Assembly: GCA_037903355.1 (NCBI GenBank)
Contig: JBAJFE010000042.1
Location: 1,562,001 to 1,626,000, forward strand
Direction: 5' to 3'
Origin: Trichuris trichiura
Taxonomy: Eukaryota; Nematoda; Enoplea; Trichinellida; Trichuridae
DNA: 64,000 nucleotides
Below the pieces are notes generated by a model. That model did not search any database. It had not been told where the DNA came from and saw nothing but the letters and a program-made list of their open reading frames with translations. Of the stretch, positions 34,601-45,797 are shown piece after piece. The position numbers were made by a program, and so were the translations under genes. How positions within the stretch are numbered: position 1 is the first letter of the stretch; each line of letters starts with the position of its first letter.

Positions 34601-34851
34601 ATCGTCTTCCTACTCTTAGTAGTTAGTCCTGCATCGTCTGATGATAAAAGCAACAAGACAATGGAGTCAGAAACTTTCTCTCCACCAGTGCGTTCACGAC
34701 GGTGATCAGGCAAGTTTTAATTAGATAAATCTTCTTAGAACTTGAGCGCATTGGACTATGCAAAGCTCGCATTAGAAACTCTCCTCTCAATGCTTAAGGT
34801 AAACTAATGAATGAGGCGCCAGAAGATTCAAATCATAAAGTTTAATTGTAG
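31664..34851. other. No gene recognised; upstream of the acid phosphatase
   Basis: A CT-rich simple stretch at 31980-32010. Two alternative N-terminal readings for the phosphatase lie at the right end: a Ser/Leu-rich frame ending FKQ|GTAAGT at 34481, and an ATG at 34583 followed by a clean signal peptide (MAFTQRIVFLLLVVSPASS) but with a stop before any usable phase. Otherwise nothing supported. Confidence 0.35.
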
Positions 34852-37800
34852 AATCTTGCGAAGCGAGTTCAAGCACTACTCTTTTCTGTTTTATCAGGTC
34901 CAGCAAAAGCAGTAAATACGAAGGAGCTGCGTCTAGTCGCTGCGGTGAGAATTCCACTCTCTTTGAAAGACATTTCGATTATGCTTTATTTTATGCGACC
35001 GTTTCATGTCATTATCTTCATAAAACTTACAAACGAACGCTTAGGCGTGGACCACAAGCATTCACAAACAAACGGAAAAAGAGTGAGCAAAACTTGTATA
35101 AAACTTCCAATTCCCGATACAAGATACCTAGTGTTATGCAATTAATGAGGAGTGTATCTCAAGTGCACATCAGTTCATTACCATTACTCCAGGTTGCACT
35201 AAATGTCATTTTCTTAAATTTGTATGAGACATATCCATCAGAGCTATCTTTTCTTTCTTGGCTGCTAAATCATGGATACTCTTTAAGCATAACTGCTTTA
35301 CTAAGTCGAGCTGCTCCTACCTTTCCAAACCATTTGAACGGGAATCTTTAAACACGTAAAAGTGAAATTGCAGTTTTAGCTTCATTAATTTAATTACAAA
35401 GTCTTGTTTGTCTATTTCGGCCTGCACAATAAAGACTGATTCAACGATTATCGCTTTCACTACTGTTTTAAATTTGAGGTCTTGAATCCTTACAGTCGAA
35501 GCCTAGCTTACAAAACCTTTACGCATTAATCTGATATTGCTTGAGCTTTTAACACTCGAAGTAATTCTTCCATTTCTTCTTCTGCATCGCTCAGGTCAGA
35601 TGCTGCGTTCAGCTAGCCAATGAACAAACCTATCATTTCTAAAAAGAAGATAATGGGAGAGCACGAATTGTAATTCTCTATAAAAGTCACAAAAAAGCAG
35701 AGTAAGAGCGGTATACGTAGTGTCTTTCATTTTCTGACAACGTAAAGTTATGGCTTTTTGCCTGATTCAATTAGCCGCAGTTCTATTGCACTAATAATTT
35801 CTCACGTGAAAAAAATTACATTCTGACGACTAGTCACGTTGTCTCAAGGTGTGGCGGCATGGAAGTAGGGCGCCAGTTACAAACTTTCTTCGGTTCCCGG
35901 ATGACCAGTTAGCTACACATTGGCCAAGAGGCTTAGGAGTATTGACCACGGTAAAGAGCGTCAGTTTAAGGTATTTTTATTGTTTACTGCACTTTTCAGA
36001 AGGGTATTCAAGAGCAATGTCTATTAGGAAAGTTCCTCCGAGAACGATACAGTCAATTCATGACTAATTATTCAAAAAAGACGGTAGTTCGCTCAATGTA
36101 TCTATACATTATCTTCCCTACGTTGTGTTCATTTTTTTTAGATTTATGTCAGATCAAGCGACTCCAACCGAACGATAATGAGCGGTCTTGCGACCATAAG
36201 CGGCTTTGCCGGGCTTAATATGAGTGATGATGTGTTCTCAGTAAATCAAACAATTCCAGTTTATAGCACGCCCCTTGAATCTGACAGGGTAAGTTACTTT
36301 TATTTATTTAACTCCATACCAATCACTGTGATTTTCTAATCATGTTTCAGGTTTTCACTATTGCATGCTCAAACCGCAATGTCTTTTAGCTTTCTCTTGT
36401 TTTCTAACCCGCTTTATTTCTTTAAGACCCTGGACGTCACCTATGCCAACTGCCCACCTCCTTACCGACCCTTCATCTCGGAAGTTGCTAAATCTACCAG
36501 TGATAAGTCTGCTTCTCTGGTCAATCCCAAACTGCTCCAGTTATTGGAATATAAGCTAAAAAGAAAGTTGGGGAGTGTTGAACTTTACCTCCTCGCTGAG
36601 GCGGTAATCAGCTACGTAAGTTCTGAGCACACAGAAGTGCACACTTACGTAAGGCGCGCCTACTTGCTTAAGTGGTATTCTTCCGCTAGTATGAGCAGCA
36701 GTATTGCACCCAAGTGAATGTACTTAAAGAATGCCCACTAAGTGCACAAATGCACACTGTTGATACGAATTTATTAACTGGTGAGCTAAAAACTCCGCAT
36801 GGTTTAGTTACAGCGATATGATAAGTGGCATGATCTCTGTAAGAAAATCAATTGAATATTTCGCATTTTTAAAGTTTAGCAGCCATTTTAATCTTCTGTC
36901 AAGCAAACGTGTCAAGCAAATAGTCACTTGTTTAATAAACGGATTAGGCTAAGCTGCTAGACGTAATAGCAGTCCAAGAAAGAAATGTGACCATTACTGA
37001 TTCATATTTTTTGGGAGATCTTTCATGAATATGTGTACATTAGTATTTCCCTGCCACAGTTTCATGTATGAAAACAGTCTTTTTTAATAACAGAAAGGAA
37101 CATTCTGAAGCAAGCATAATCGCTTTTGAGACTCGTTTTGTATCGTTTTAAGCGCAATAATTGACGTTTTCCATCCATTATAGCACTAATGTGCACACAG
37201 TCTGAATATATGAAATTATCATCTCACAGTTTACAACGCTGTTATGTCTAACGAGCGAAATCGGTTAGACGTAAGCTTTTTATTGCAGAAGGTTAGGCAG
37301 TTTTCTCACCTGACTTCATTCCGTCATCGGTCTGCCAGAAACTAGGACTGCACGAACTTTGAAATAATAACCAGATTTATTGAAAAATAAATATGGTTTG
37401 AGAATAGGGTGTCTTGTAAAGGATATGTATACACTTTCTCAATAGATACTCAAAGTACAGAACAGTTTGCAACGAAACAGTTTAAATTTTCCAAGACTAT
37501 CGCGTTTTAAAGCACTTGGTCTGACTAGTGCTACGCCAGGATTCTTTCTGCCATTTTTCACACGCTGAAGACGGGAAGCGGCGTTTCCCGAAAGCTTTGC
37601 CAAATAAGTTGCTTAACGGGTAGCTTTTCTGTACCACCATTATTTTACCTGGCAAGGAATATTAACACGATGTTTTAATTTGTGACTTTGGTTAGTCAAG
37701 AAACGTCTAGTTGTCACAGGACATAGTTCACAATAGAGTTATAGCATCACTACGAATGAATAAGTTTGAAGTATCAGAAAACTGGATGTATTTTCACTGG

Positions 37801-39626
37801 CTTTAGTTGTTTCGTAGTTGATCTTCAGTTCACGACTTTGGCCTGTTTGGTGTATCTGTAAGTAAACTTCAAAACGCCCTACCTGCGAATGGATGAGCAG
37901 ACTGATAGAAAAAATACAGAACAATTCAATACCGTACGTTTCAGAAGTGCTCTCGTTGCATCGTCAGCGGTGTAAGGGCGGAAGTTTGAAGTATCCAGTA
38001 TAAATCAGTTTTGACGTAACCACAGACGACGAACAGCACTTCATGAGCAGCTAAAAACAGATAAAAACAGTGGATTTCATTACTGCGTTTTCAGGATTTT
38101 TGAGGATTGATTTTCAGAGTTTAAATTAGTCAGCAGTATATAGAAGCCATAAGGGAGAAGCAATAAAGTTCAGTATATTTTTTCGACTGTTGCCAGTTAT
38201 CAAAAAAGAAAGAGAAAGCATTATTTTATATAATTGTAACTGCAACGCTCAGAATAAGGGAGCAAAATTTCTTTGTGTGCACTTACGGCTAATGCATGTT
38301 GTTATAGTCTTTATTGCGGGGAATTTGATCTTTCAAGATCTTCCTCACCGTATCATCAGCATACCCAATAAAGGCTATAAAAGAAAACGTTAACCGTAAA
38401 CGCACGCAATGACAAGTAATAACGCTGCCTGAAGCAGTTGCAAAGAATCTCAATGAAAGTCCACGATCTCAGCTAAATTCTCATCTGAGTGTTGAGTTGC
38501 GCAGGCACGTTTCAGGCGCACATCAAGCGCATACAAGTAATGTTATAAAAGAACATTAAAACCTAAGCAACCAAACAGGGCTTTCTAAATATTTTCTTTA
38601 AGCATTACAACGGAATGGCATCACTACTACCTAAGTGGATGCAAATGTCAGCAGTGTATGAAAAAGTGCAGCATTCGTTTGCGAAGGCCTTGTTTGCTCA
38701 GCAGTTGAATCCTGAAACTCAACGTTTACGCGGCTGTAAGCGAGCCACTTTCTTTACACAAGTACTTCAGTGATCGCAAAAATCAGAATCCACAAATGTG
38801 ACATTTCGTTTCATCCTGTGTTCATGACCACGTGCAGTAGTTTCCCTAGTACTAATCGTAAAAGAAAAAGAAGCATCTCTCAAGTATATCGGTTACTCTT
38901 TTCTTTTCTCTAGCAGCCACTTCTGTACCTTATACCGTCAGCGTAACATGAAACTAGAGTTGCATGTGATCACCATCTTTTTTGGAAGCAATTTATTTAA
39001 GAAATGCTAAATTGATTAAATGCAAAAGTACATTGAAAAGCACATAGCCAGGTTGGTCATTTAATACAACCTAAAACTGTCGGCAGCCTGTGTGAGCGCA
39101 TAATGACCTTGTCCATTATATTTGCAGCCAACTTGTTCAAAGAAATTGCGGATCGATTCATGAAAAAAGCGAAAGGAAAAGCCAACAAACTACAGTTCCT
39201 TGGTTACTCTACTGTAAGTCGAGAAGGCCTTTTCACGAAATATATCTGATCATACTTTAGCACGATATGACCTTACTTGCACTGCTCGCTGACTGGGGAG
39301 TTGCCGATCCCCGTTTGTACCCTGACTTCAGTTCTTGTATCATGGTGGAACTCCATGAGCGTTCTTCCGTTCACTATGTTGAGGTAAGCAGGTATCAAAC
39401 TTCTCTCCGTCAAATGAAGCTCAGCGAATTCTTGCCGTCTAAGATTTGGTACAGACCAGGCCATGGAAAAAAACTGGTGCAGCTTAAAGTAAAGGACTGT
39501 AAGGATCCCTGCAAACTCCAAGAATTTGTAGCCATTGCTGAAAAGTTTGCCTCTGTAAATATAACTGCTGACTGCGAGAAATTCAAAAAACAAGGGCTGC
39601 AATTCGTCAACCAGAAACTTACATGA
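34852..39626 (+). CDS. Secreted histidine acid phosphatase (branch 2)
   Basis: Exons: 34852-34944 (start uncertain), 35849-35950, 36000-36083, 36142-36288, 36427-36603, 38603-38735, 39128-39213, 39261-39383, 39444-39626 (stop). All junctions after the first are GT-AG and in phase; about 375 residues are assembled, against roughly 400-450 for the family. Active-site VWRHGSRAP is in exon 2 (35849), YVRSSDSNRTIMSG in exon 4, and the proton-donor HD (HDMTLLALL) at 39261. RLRGSNLFKEI spans the junction of exons 6 and 7. These enzymes hydrolyse phosphomonoesters at acid pH using a phosphohistidine intermediate and are secreted or lysosomal. The first exon encodes a hydrophobic stretch (ALLFSVLSGPAKA) compatible with a signal peptide, but no ATG is in it; the true start is probably near 34300-34481. 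The 2-kb intron 36604-38602 holds Penelope-type fragments. Confidence 0.92.
37559..37625 (+). ncRNA. Hammerhead-like motif, PLE-A type, in phosphatase intron
   Basis: Plus strand: CACG, CTGAAGA, C, GGGAA/TTCCC stem II with a short loop, GAAAGCTT, then TGCC. The core fits CUGANGA and stem II is fully paired; stem I is weak (one wobble, one pair). AACGGG follows at 37616, as in the other family A copies. Confidence 0.55.
37739..37975 (-). mobile_element. Penelope-type family B terminus with repeat R3, copy 2
   Basis: Minus strand. A family B hammerhead-like motif (37971-37930: ACCG, CTGACGA, ..GAGCACTTCT, GAAACGTA, CGGT; stem I 4 bp perfect; ACGT palindrome intact) is followed about 50 nt later by R3 (GCTCATCCATTCGCAGGTAG..TTTTGAAGTTTACTTACAG). 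A 61-residue frame crosses the segment but shows no domain. It sits antisense inside the long intron of the phosphatase gene. Confidence 0.6.
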
Positions 39627-41622
39627 TATATCTCGTTGGTCAGGTTTAAGTAAACGCAACTGCTGCGCTAAATGATCATAGCATTTTTGGAGTCTTACAA
39701 CAATAAGGAAGGAAACACTGGTCAAGCAGTGAAGTCTTCCTGAAGTGATTGCTGATGCTACTGAAATTATGGGCTCTTCAGGATCAGCTGTCTAATTCAT
39801 TTGACATTTTAACTGTCAAGCATTTAATGCTCTAACAAAAGCTCAAAGATTGCGTGAAGTAACACTCTGTCTCACACAAGTTTGTTTGCTACACAGAAAC
39901 CCGATACTTCGAACCATCTCACATCGCGGTCAGTCCAAATAGCATTGCGGAGGCAGACGGCTGTGTCCGGATTGCATTTGCACATCTGCCGAAAACCCCT
40001 ATTCACGAGCTTAAAAGTTCATACATTTTATACTTTCATTGCTTGGAATACTTTATTAACATCGTTAAAGAACAAGGACTGCAGGCGAACAATCAAACAT
40101 CTGAGCTCGTCCCAACATGTGACGTGCGAACATTGGTTTCATTTTTTACAGACGGTAATTTTGCGCAAACTACAGCGATTAACTAGCAGATCTGCTGATT
40201 GAATCCCGCGATGTGCATAAGCGAAACTAGAAAAAATATTAAACTAGTTTTGTAAATGCAAGAAATTGTGAACTCTCATATTTTATTAGTTCTAAAGGTC
40301 ACTAATTTTACGAACGGATAATTCGAGAAATTTAAAAAGTATCACTTTCCTTTGAGAAACTTTACCTCTCACGATTAAACATTCTGACTGGATAGCATTC
40401 GCTGGACTGTGAAGCACGCGAACTTCAATTAATATCCAGAGTTTAAAACTAATACAGGAGGCAGTATAGCGATTACGGAACTCAGAAAAAGAAAAGAGTA
40501 ATAAAGATGGAAATAAAGGCACTGAATAAATAGACAAAGAAACAAGTACGTCTTAAAAACTTTTCTGCCGTCTTAACGTGTGCCTGACCATTTTTTCTTT
40601 TCTTTTGCGCCAAAGCCGCTTCTCACGCAGACACTCGACAATTCAAGATAGAGCAGCAGTCGAGGTCCCTACAAACGTTAGCTGGGTGGAAAAGCTTGTA
40701 AACGCTAAGTTCTGAAGCGACGAGTGAAAACGTTTTGCTGGTGACAGATGAAGGATGTCCCGAAAGCTTCGACTCTGCTGGACACAATATATGTGATGAG
40801 AAAGAAACCGATTTTACTTCACGAGAAAAAATAAATATTTAAATTATAAGAAAGATGATTCAGACTGGTTGGTATGTCATACAGTTACGTCCAAAAGTGG
40901 CCAACATTTTCCAGTGCTTACTTTTACGAACTTCAGCAGCGAATTAGTGCAACTTAGCCATGAATTTCAGATTCTAACGGAATGGTCTGAAATAAGAGTC
41001 TTCCAGCCCAATGCCAGTTTTGTTTTCTGATTATATTATTTCAACGAAATAGGGAGAACTGCTTATCAGAAAATTGAACGGATCTCAAAACCGTCGCTCT
41101 TGTGGGCAACCTTTTAATTTAAGATGTCACTCAATCTGCGCACAAAGTCATTTTAGCATGTGATTCTAGGAAATGTTACGTATAGTATTGATGAAACAGT
41201 TAAAAGGCTGTTAAAGAAGGAAAAGCTACGCATCCCTGCCCATCATATGTAATGTTACTAACCAAATGGCAACACAGATAGTCATTGGCCAATAACACTA
41301 CGTACCGTGCCGGTTTTTTAACTGTCACGGCTAATATAACGTGAAACAGCTCTGACTACAAGTGTCTTCAGAATTCCTTCATTCCATGTTACCGTCTCTA
41401 GCTCTGATATCTAATGTCAGGAAACTTGAAATATTGACACTTGCAAAACGGAAACGCAGGAAGCCAAAGTTCTAGAGCTCCCAAAATAGTTTTTGTTTTA
41501 ATGCAACGCGACCTAAAAGACAAAACTGGGAGCAAGAAACCAATTACATCCTTTAGCATTGACAGGTTGCCAAATGAATCATTAATGCGAAAGCTCGCTT
41601 ATTTCGAATTAGCAAGTTCTAT
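39627..41622. other. No gene recognised
   Basis: A minus-strand reading across 39273-39725 is the shadow of the phosphatase. A decayed family A motif lies at 40733-40770 (CTGGTGA..CCCGAAAGCTTCG, +). A plus-strand reading at 41441-41644 overlaps the next gene antisense and has no motif. Confidence 0.35.
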
Positions 41623-42291
41623 TCAACCCCCAAACGGTTCGTAACATGTTCCGTTAATGCACCTTGCTCCAAAACCGCAACGGCCATTACGTCGACAACC
41701 ATAGTTCGTTCCTACTGCCCAAACGCACCTCTGCCTAACGCACATTGAACCATAAGGTGGAACGACTGCTGTGCATGTTTCATGTTGGAAGCATCGCTGT
41801 GGAGCGTTTGCTTGTTGTCCGTTGGCAACTTAAACAGAACGAGTGCGTCAGTGTAAAATGTTCATGAAACATTCGAAAGCAGAAGCCTAATGCACAAAAT
41901 TTTCAGCCCTTTTTATTCTGCACTTTCACAACATTTGGGCAGTGGAAAATCCCTGTGTGCAGACTAGCAGTTTATTTCCAGAGCTTTTCATTCGCTCTGC
42001 ATTTAATAGTAATTTGATTCTTTCAGATTGTGCAGCTACGCTTTAAAATGATAGTCAGATAATTCATTACGTTTTGCTCTTACTGACTAATCTTACCAAT
42101 TAGAGTGAGGCACTGACCACGCTGACATCCAACCGAAAGGCGTTGCCAGCCTACCGGTGTTGCTAACCTGCACTGCGCATTACGTGTACATGATATTGGA
42201 TTTTGAAATCGTTCTGCGAGGATGCATTTTCCTTGGAAGCAAAGCGTTTCATTGTTTATGCACTGATCATGTAACAGCGACTGGCATCCAT
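41623..42291 (-). CDS. Secreted 16-cysteine protein, locus 3 (EB-like), 5' exon missing
   Basis: Minus-strand exons 42291-42097 (195 nt; acceptor CTATTACAG, donor GTAAGA) and 41828-41623 (acceptor CTGTTTAAG, stop TGA). Phases are 1 and 1, as in the sister genes. The first exon has the same eight-cysteine spacing (x7, x6, x4, x11, x5, x14, x4). In the second, the spacing is x5, x10, x4, x9, x5, x5, x4, so one loop is longer by five residues than in loci 1 and 2. The sequence is clearly more diverged than loci 1 and 2 are from each other. No signal-peptide exon was found upstream; the region to the right is occupied by a Penelope-type element from 42805. Confidence 0.75.
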
Positions 42292-42804
42292 CTGTAATAG
42301 CAGTTATTATTTCAATGAACAATCATCAAAGGTTAAGAGAAGGCCAGAGTTAAACTGCAATAAACTTTACAGGATTCATTTCATAGACATTTACGCCATG
42401 CTTCTTGCAAGAACGAAGCCAGCAAAGCACTTATGCACCCGATTATGGTGTTACTTTTCGTGAGTGGAACTTGTGCAGTGCTCACTGCAACAGTTCAGTT
42501 AACTCACTGAGAAAACGAAAACCTGCACATTCAGGCAATAGTTCATGGAAGTGAGGAACCTGTGGTGCCTTTCCCTTTACGCTCAATAACAAAGCAACTT
42601 TTAGAAGTATCGATTTTAACTGGATGTTTAAATCCAACTATTAATATTATATACTCTAAATGAAATTCCCATTTCCTGTACAAAAAAGCCGTTTCCAAAG
42701 CTATTTACAATGCGCGCGGAGTACATCTCTTGTCAGCAGCCAGATACACGGAACAGTTATGTACAAAGATTGGACTTTTTCTTCTAAATCTGTTCGCGGT
42801 ACTT
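42292..42804. other. Upstream of locus 3; no exon recognised
   Basis: A plus-strand signal-peptide-like reading begins at 42432 (MHPIMVLLFVSG), on the wrong strand for locus 3 and without a partner. No other content seen. Confidence 0.3.
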
Positions 42805-43060
42805 TTAACCCGTTGTTTAATTAACGTTTATTACAAAAACATTATTTACGAAGCTTTCGGTCCTCGCCGTGCCCGTCATCAGCGTAATTGTACCGCCCAT
42901 CGGTTCGGTCTTTATGGTTGCAAGCCGCTCCATCTGACCAACTTTGGCAGAGACCTCCGCCGTCAGCTCTATCTTGAGCCGTCAGGTTTCGGTCCCGCCT
43001 AGTCAGTCAGACGGTGCAGCGAGCTTCCAACTGACCTTCCGCGACGGCGGCACATTAACA
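42805..43060 (+). mobile_element. Penelope-type (family A) terminal sequence with hammerhead-like core
   Basis: Homologous to 55430-55675 and, in reverse, to 294-793. On the minus strand (42885-42846): TTACG, CTGATGA, C, GGGC, loop, GACC, GAAAGCTT, CGTAA. Stem I is a perfect 5-bp helix whose sequence differs from the other copies (covariation). Stem II keeps only three clean pairs. It directly precedes the RT remnant. Confidence 0.7.
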
Positions 43061-43071
43061 ACCTAGTTTCT

Positions 43072-44200
43072 AAACCACTAAGAATGCAGGCCGACCGATT
43101 GTTAACTAAAGTGGACAAAGGAAATGTGACTGTTCTACTTAACCAGATGACGTATATTGAAAAGATGACAGTTATAATAGGAAATAGCACCGGCGAAGCT
43201 TTGCTTACAGACCCTACGGAAACGTCTAGAAAGAACCTTCAATCCTTTCTCATTTCACGCTCCGCAAAAACTAAAAACCCCGAAATTCCCTAGTTAGAAT
43301 CACGCGTTAAGTTCGCCTCAACTCATACACTTCTTGAGCTTTATGGTCCTGCAAAGTTGCCCAAATCAGGCATCCTAATCAAAGCAATAAGTTCTACAAT
43401 AAACAGTACCGCAAGAAAATTGGCTCGGTATTTAAAGCTGTTAACTCACAAGGCTCCTTCTTTCGTTAAAAATAGCAAAACCCTAGTCAATGAATTGAGA
43501 AGCTCACCGTTAATTCCTGATGAAATGCTGGCTAGTTATGACGTCAAAGACCGCCCGTCTATTTACTAAGAACAAGAAAATCTCTCGAAAATCGAACTCT
43601 CCGGTATTCCAATTTCACATATCTCAAGATTTTATGAGATTTCTGCAAGAAGGATGAGAACCTCTTCAGCAGAACTAAATTACGTAAACCCTTTTTTACA
43701 TTATTATGCTAATGTCTTTCTGTACAAGGGAAGGCAATTACTTTCTCTTCGATAAAAAGTTCCACAAACAATCTAGTAAAGCGCCAATGGGTAGTCAATT
43801 GTCTTCCCTTCTGGCCGAAGTCTTCATGGAAAGCCACGAGAACAACATCCTTGAAACTGGGGATTGAGAAATTACACTCTTTAAATGTTATGCAGACGAT
43901 ATCTCCGTGGTTACCAAGAATGGAAAGGAAGAACCACTTCTAAATTACCCAAATAACACTTTCCCGAACCAGATTGATTTTACAGTGGCGAGAAAAACCA
44001 GTAACGCTCTTCCCTTTCTCGATGCTTTCATTGCACGCACAAACAAAGGAATAAAAACGGGGTTTACAGGACATCTACTCATACAGAACAATACTTCAAT
44101 TTCTCTTCGCATTATCCTCGTTTGGTATTGTGCGGAATCCTTCCTGATATGATTGATAGAGCTATCGGTTTGTGTAACCCAGAGTTTCTGCAATCAGAAC
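43072..44200 (+). pseudogene. Penelope-like reverse transcriptase remnant
   Basis: Frames in series: LLTKVDKGNVTVLL (the DKGN motif N-terminal to PLE RT), YGPAKLPKSG, ELRSSPLIP, ASYDVKD (RT motif A), SSKAPMGSQLSSLLAEVF (motif B), KCYADDISVV (motif C with the catalytic YADD) at about 43885-43915, and SNALPFLDAFIART. Several stops and frameshifts separate them. The order and motifs are specific for Penelope-like elements. No GIY-YIG domain is attached at this locus. Confidence 0.85.
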
Positions 44201-44336
44201 TTAGCTACGTGCATCGTAATCAATGAAACATTGGATAAGCATTTGCAGCGTGTTTATAAAAAGCTGTGAGAATCTTTTGTATTTGCTCAAGCTGTACCGC
44301 CTTTAGTAAACGCAGGGCTTTTCTTTCTTTATTATA

Positions 44337-44511
44337 GATATCCCGTTTTGCGCTATAAGTTTTTCTGCGCAGCTTTTGGTCCCAGCCTTGGGCTGTCTAC
44401 AGCGCAAACAAGCAGAAAATTAAAAACCTCACTTGGCCGTCATCAGGACCGGCCAGGATTGGCTGGGGGCGAAAGCGCCGCAGAAACATTCCTGATATGT
44501 AACGGGATATC
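44337..44511. mobile_element. Small inverted-repeat element
   Basis: 175 bp with 11-bp perfect terminal inverted repeats GATATCCCGTT / AACGGGATATC. Inside, TGCGC..GCGCA at about 44368-44408 encloses AGCTTTTGGTCCC..GGGCTGTCTACAG, which reads like a decayed hammerhead-like motif. A second patch, CGTCATCAGGACCGGCC, lies at about 44440. No clear target duplication. Confidence 0.55.
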
Positions 44512-44564
44512 CGTAAAAAAAGAAGAAAAAACTTTATACAAATTTTACATTCGTAAAAAATAAC

Positions 44565-44789
44565 TGGAAACCGTCACGCAACGCAATACAATCAGACGAG
44601 CAGATGTAACTACCACGATTTTACTGTCTAACAACGTCGCAGACTGAAAAAGGGGGCACCGACAATGCTGACGACTGCTCCGAAACCTGCTTTCCTGGTC
44701 CTCCCGTATCCAGGTCGATATATGCAGGTACTCATACGTGGGGGCGAAAGGGGACTCGGTTAAGCAATGTAACGGCCCCATCCGTGACA
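44565..44789 (-). repeat. BEL/Pao 3' LTR
   Basis: Aligns with 50214-50466 through AATCAGAC.AGCAG, GTAACTACCA.GATTTTACT, CGACTGCTCC.AAACC and GACTCGG.TAAGCAATG. Divergence between the two copies shows an old insertion. It lacks about 28 bp of the other copy (an AAGAACTTCTTAACACG stretch). Confidence 0.85.
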
Positions 44790-45173
44790 CACTCCCCTCG
44801 GGATTTTTGGTCCCAGAAAAATGGACACCATTCACGAATTGAGTATACCATGGGAAGAGTTTCCATAAGTAAGAAGCCTCTTCGACAATTTCCGGTACAG
44901 CTAATCGTGCGACTGGGCGCTTGTAAACGCTGTGCTTTGTCTTGACCGCCGCAACGCGGAAAGGATGGTTCTACAAGTAAGACGACGTCGCCTACGCGCA
45001 GATCACGATTGTGCGATGTCCATTTCAGACGACCTTGCGGTGTTGGACGGTAGTAACGTTACCACCTTCGCTAGAATCGATCTGCAGTTTCGACTGCTCT
45101 TTTCCAATGTTCGAAATTGTGCACTTCGATTCACACAATAAGCTCGGCGGGAAATGGACGTTTTCGCGTTCGG

Positions 45174-45797
45174 TCAACAGGAAGAACGGCAGGGGCCTGC
45201 TTCAGACGAGTCAGTTCTGATGTACGCTAGTGGCCGCCTGTTCAGTAGTGATTCAACTTCCACGAAAAGGGTCGTCAAAATTTCGACTGTAACAGCATTA
45301 CCATCCAAGACAGCCACGAGGGCCTGTTTCGCGACGGCAGTAAGCCTTTTCCAAATGCCACCGACATGAGGTCGACGTAGAAGCATAAGCTTCCACTTGA
45401 TTTTTTGATCAGCTAAATACTGGCGAACACGATTATCTTCCACGACTTTTCGCAATATTCGTTCTGCTGCAATAAAATTCCTGCCATTGTCAGAAAATAT
45501 TGTGGACGGAAAGCCACGATGCGCGATGAACCTTCTCAGTGGTAGAATGAACGAGTGTACATCTAATGAATGGAGCACTTCGAGATGAGGCGCCCTCGAT
45601 GCCAAGTATGAAGGTATGCACCCATAACGCTTTACGACTGGCCGTCTCGCTGAAACTTGAAATGGTTCAAAACAATCGACCCTGACGTTAACGAATGCAG
45701 GCGCGGAGCAGATTACGCGTTCTTTCAACAACGGCGCCATCTTTGGGTGACAAGGCACAGTCTTCATTCGACGATGGTACAAGCAACGATCCATCAC
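45174..45797 (-). pseudogene. BEL/Pao integrase remnant
   Basis: The longest coding piece of the element. It contains VDCFEPFQV (core start), FSDNGRNFIAAERILRKVV (catalytic Asp), HVGGIWKRLTAVAKQAL (the PHxGG/WE region with the catalytic Glu changed to Lys) and LNRRPL. The C-terminal end is cut by a stop. Confidence 0.85.

Noticed and set aside
34583..34709. Clean signal peptide MAFTQRIVFLLLVVSPASS as first exon of the acid phosphatase
   Set aside because: A GC donor at 34710 would give the right phase, but an in-frame TGA lies just before it; no other donor fits. Kept only as a possible alternative.
39273..39725. 150-residue minus-strand frame
   Set aside because: Antisense to the last phosphatase exons.
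42432..42500. Signal-peptide-like plus-strand reading (MHPIMVLLFVSG) near cysteine-rich locus 3
   Set aside because: Locus 3 is on the minus strand; no plus-strand partner exon follows before the Penelope element.
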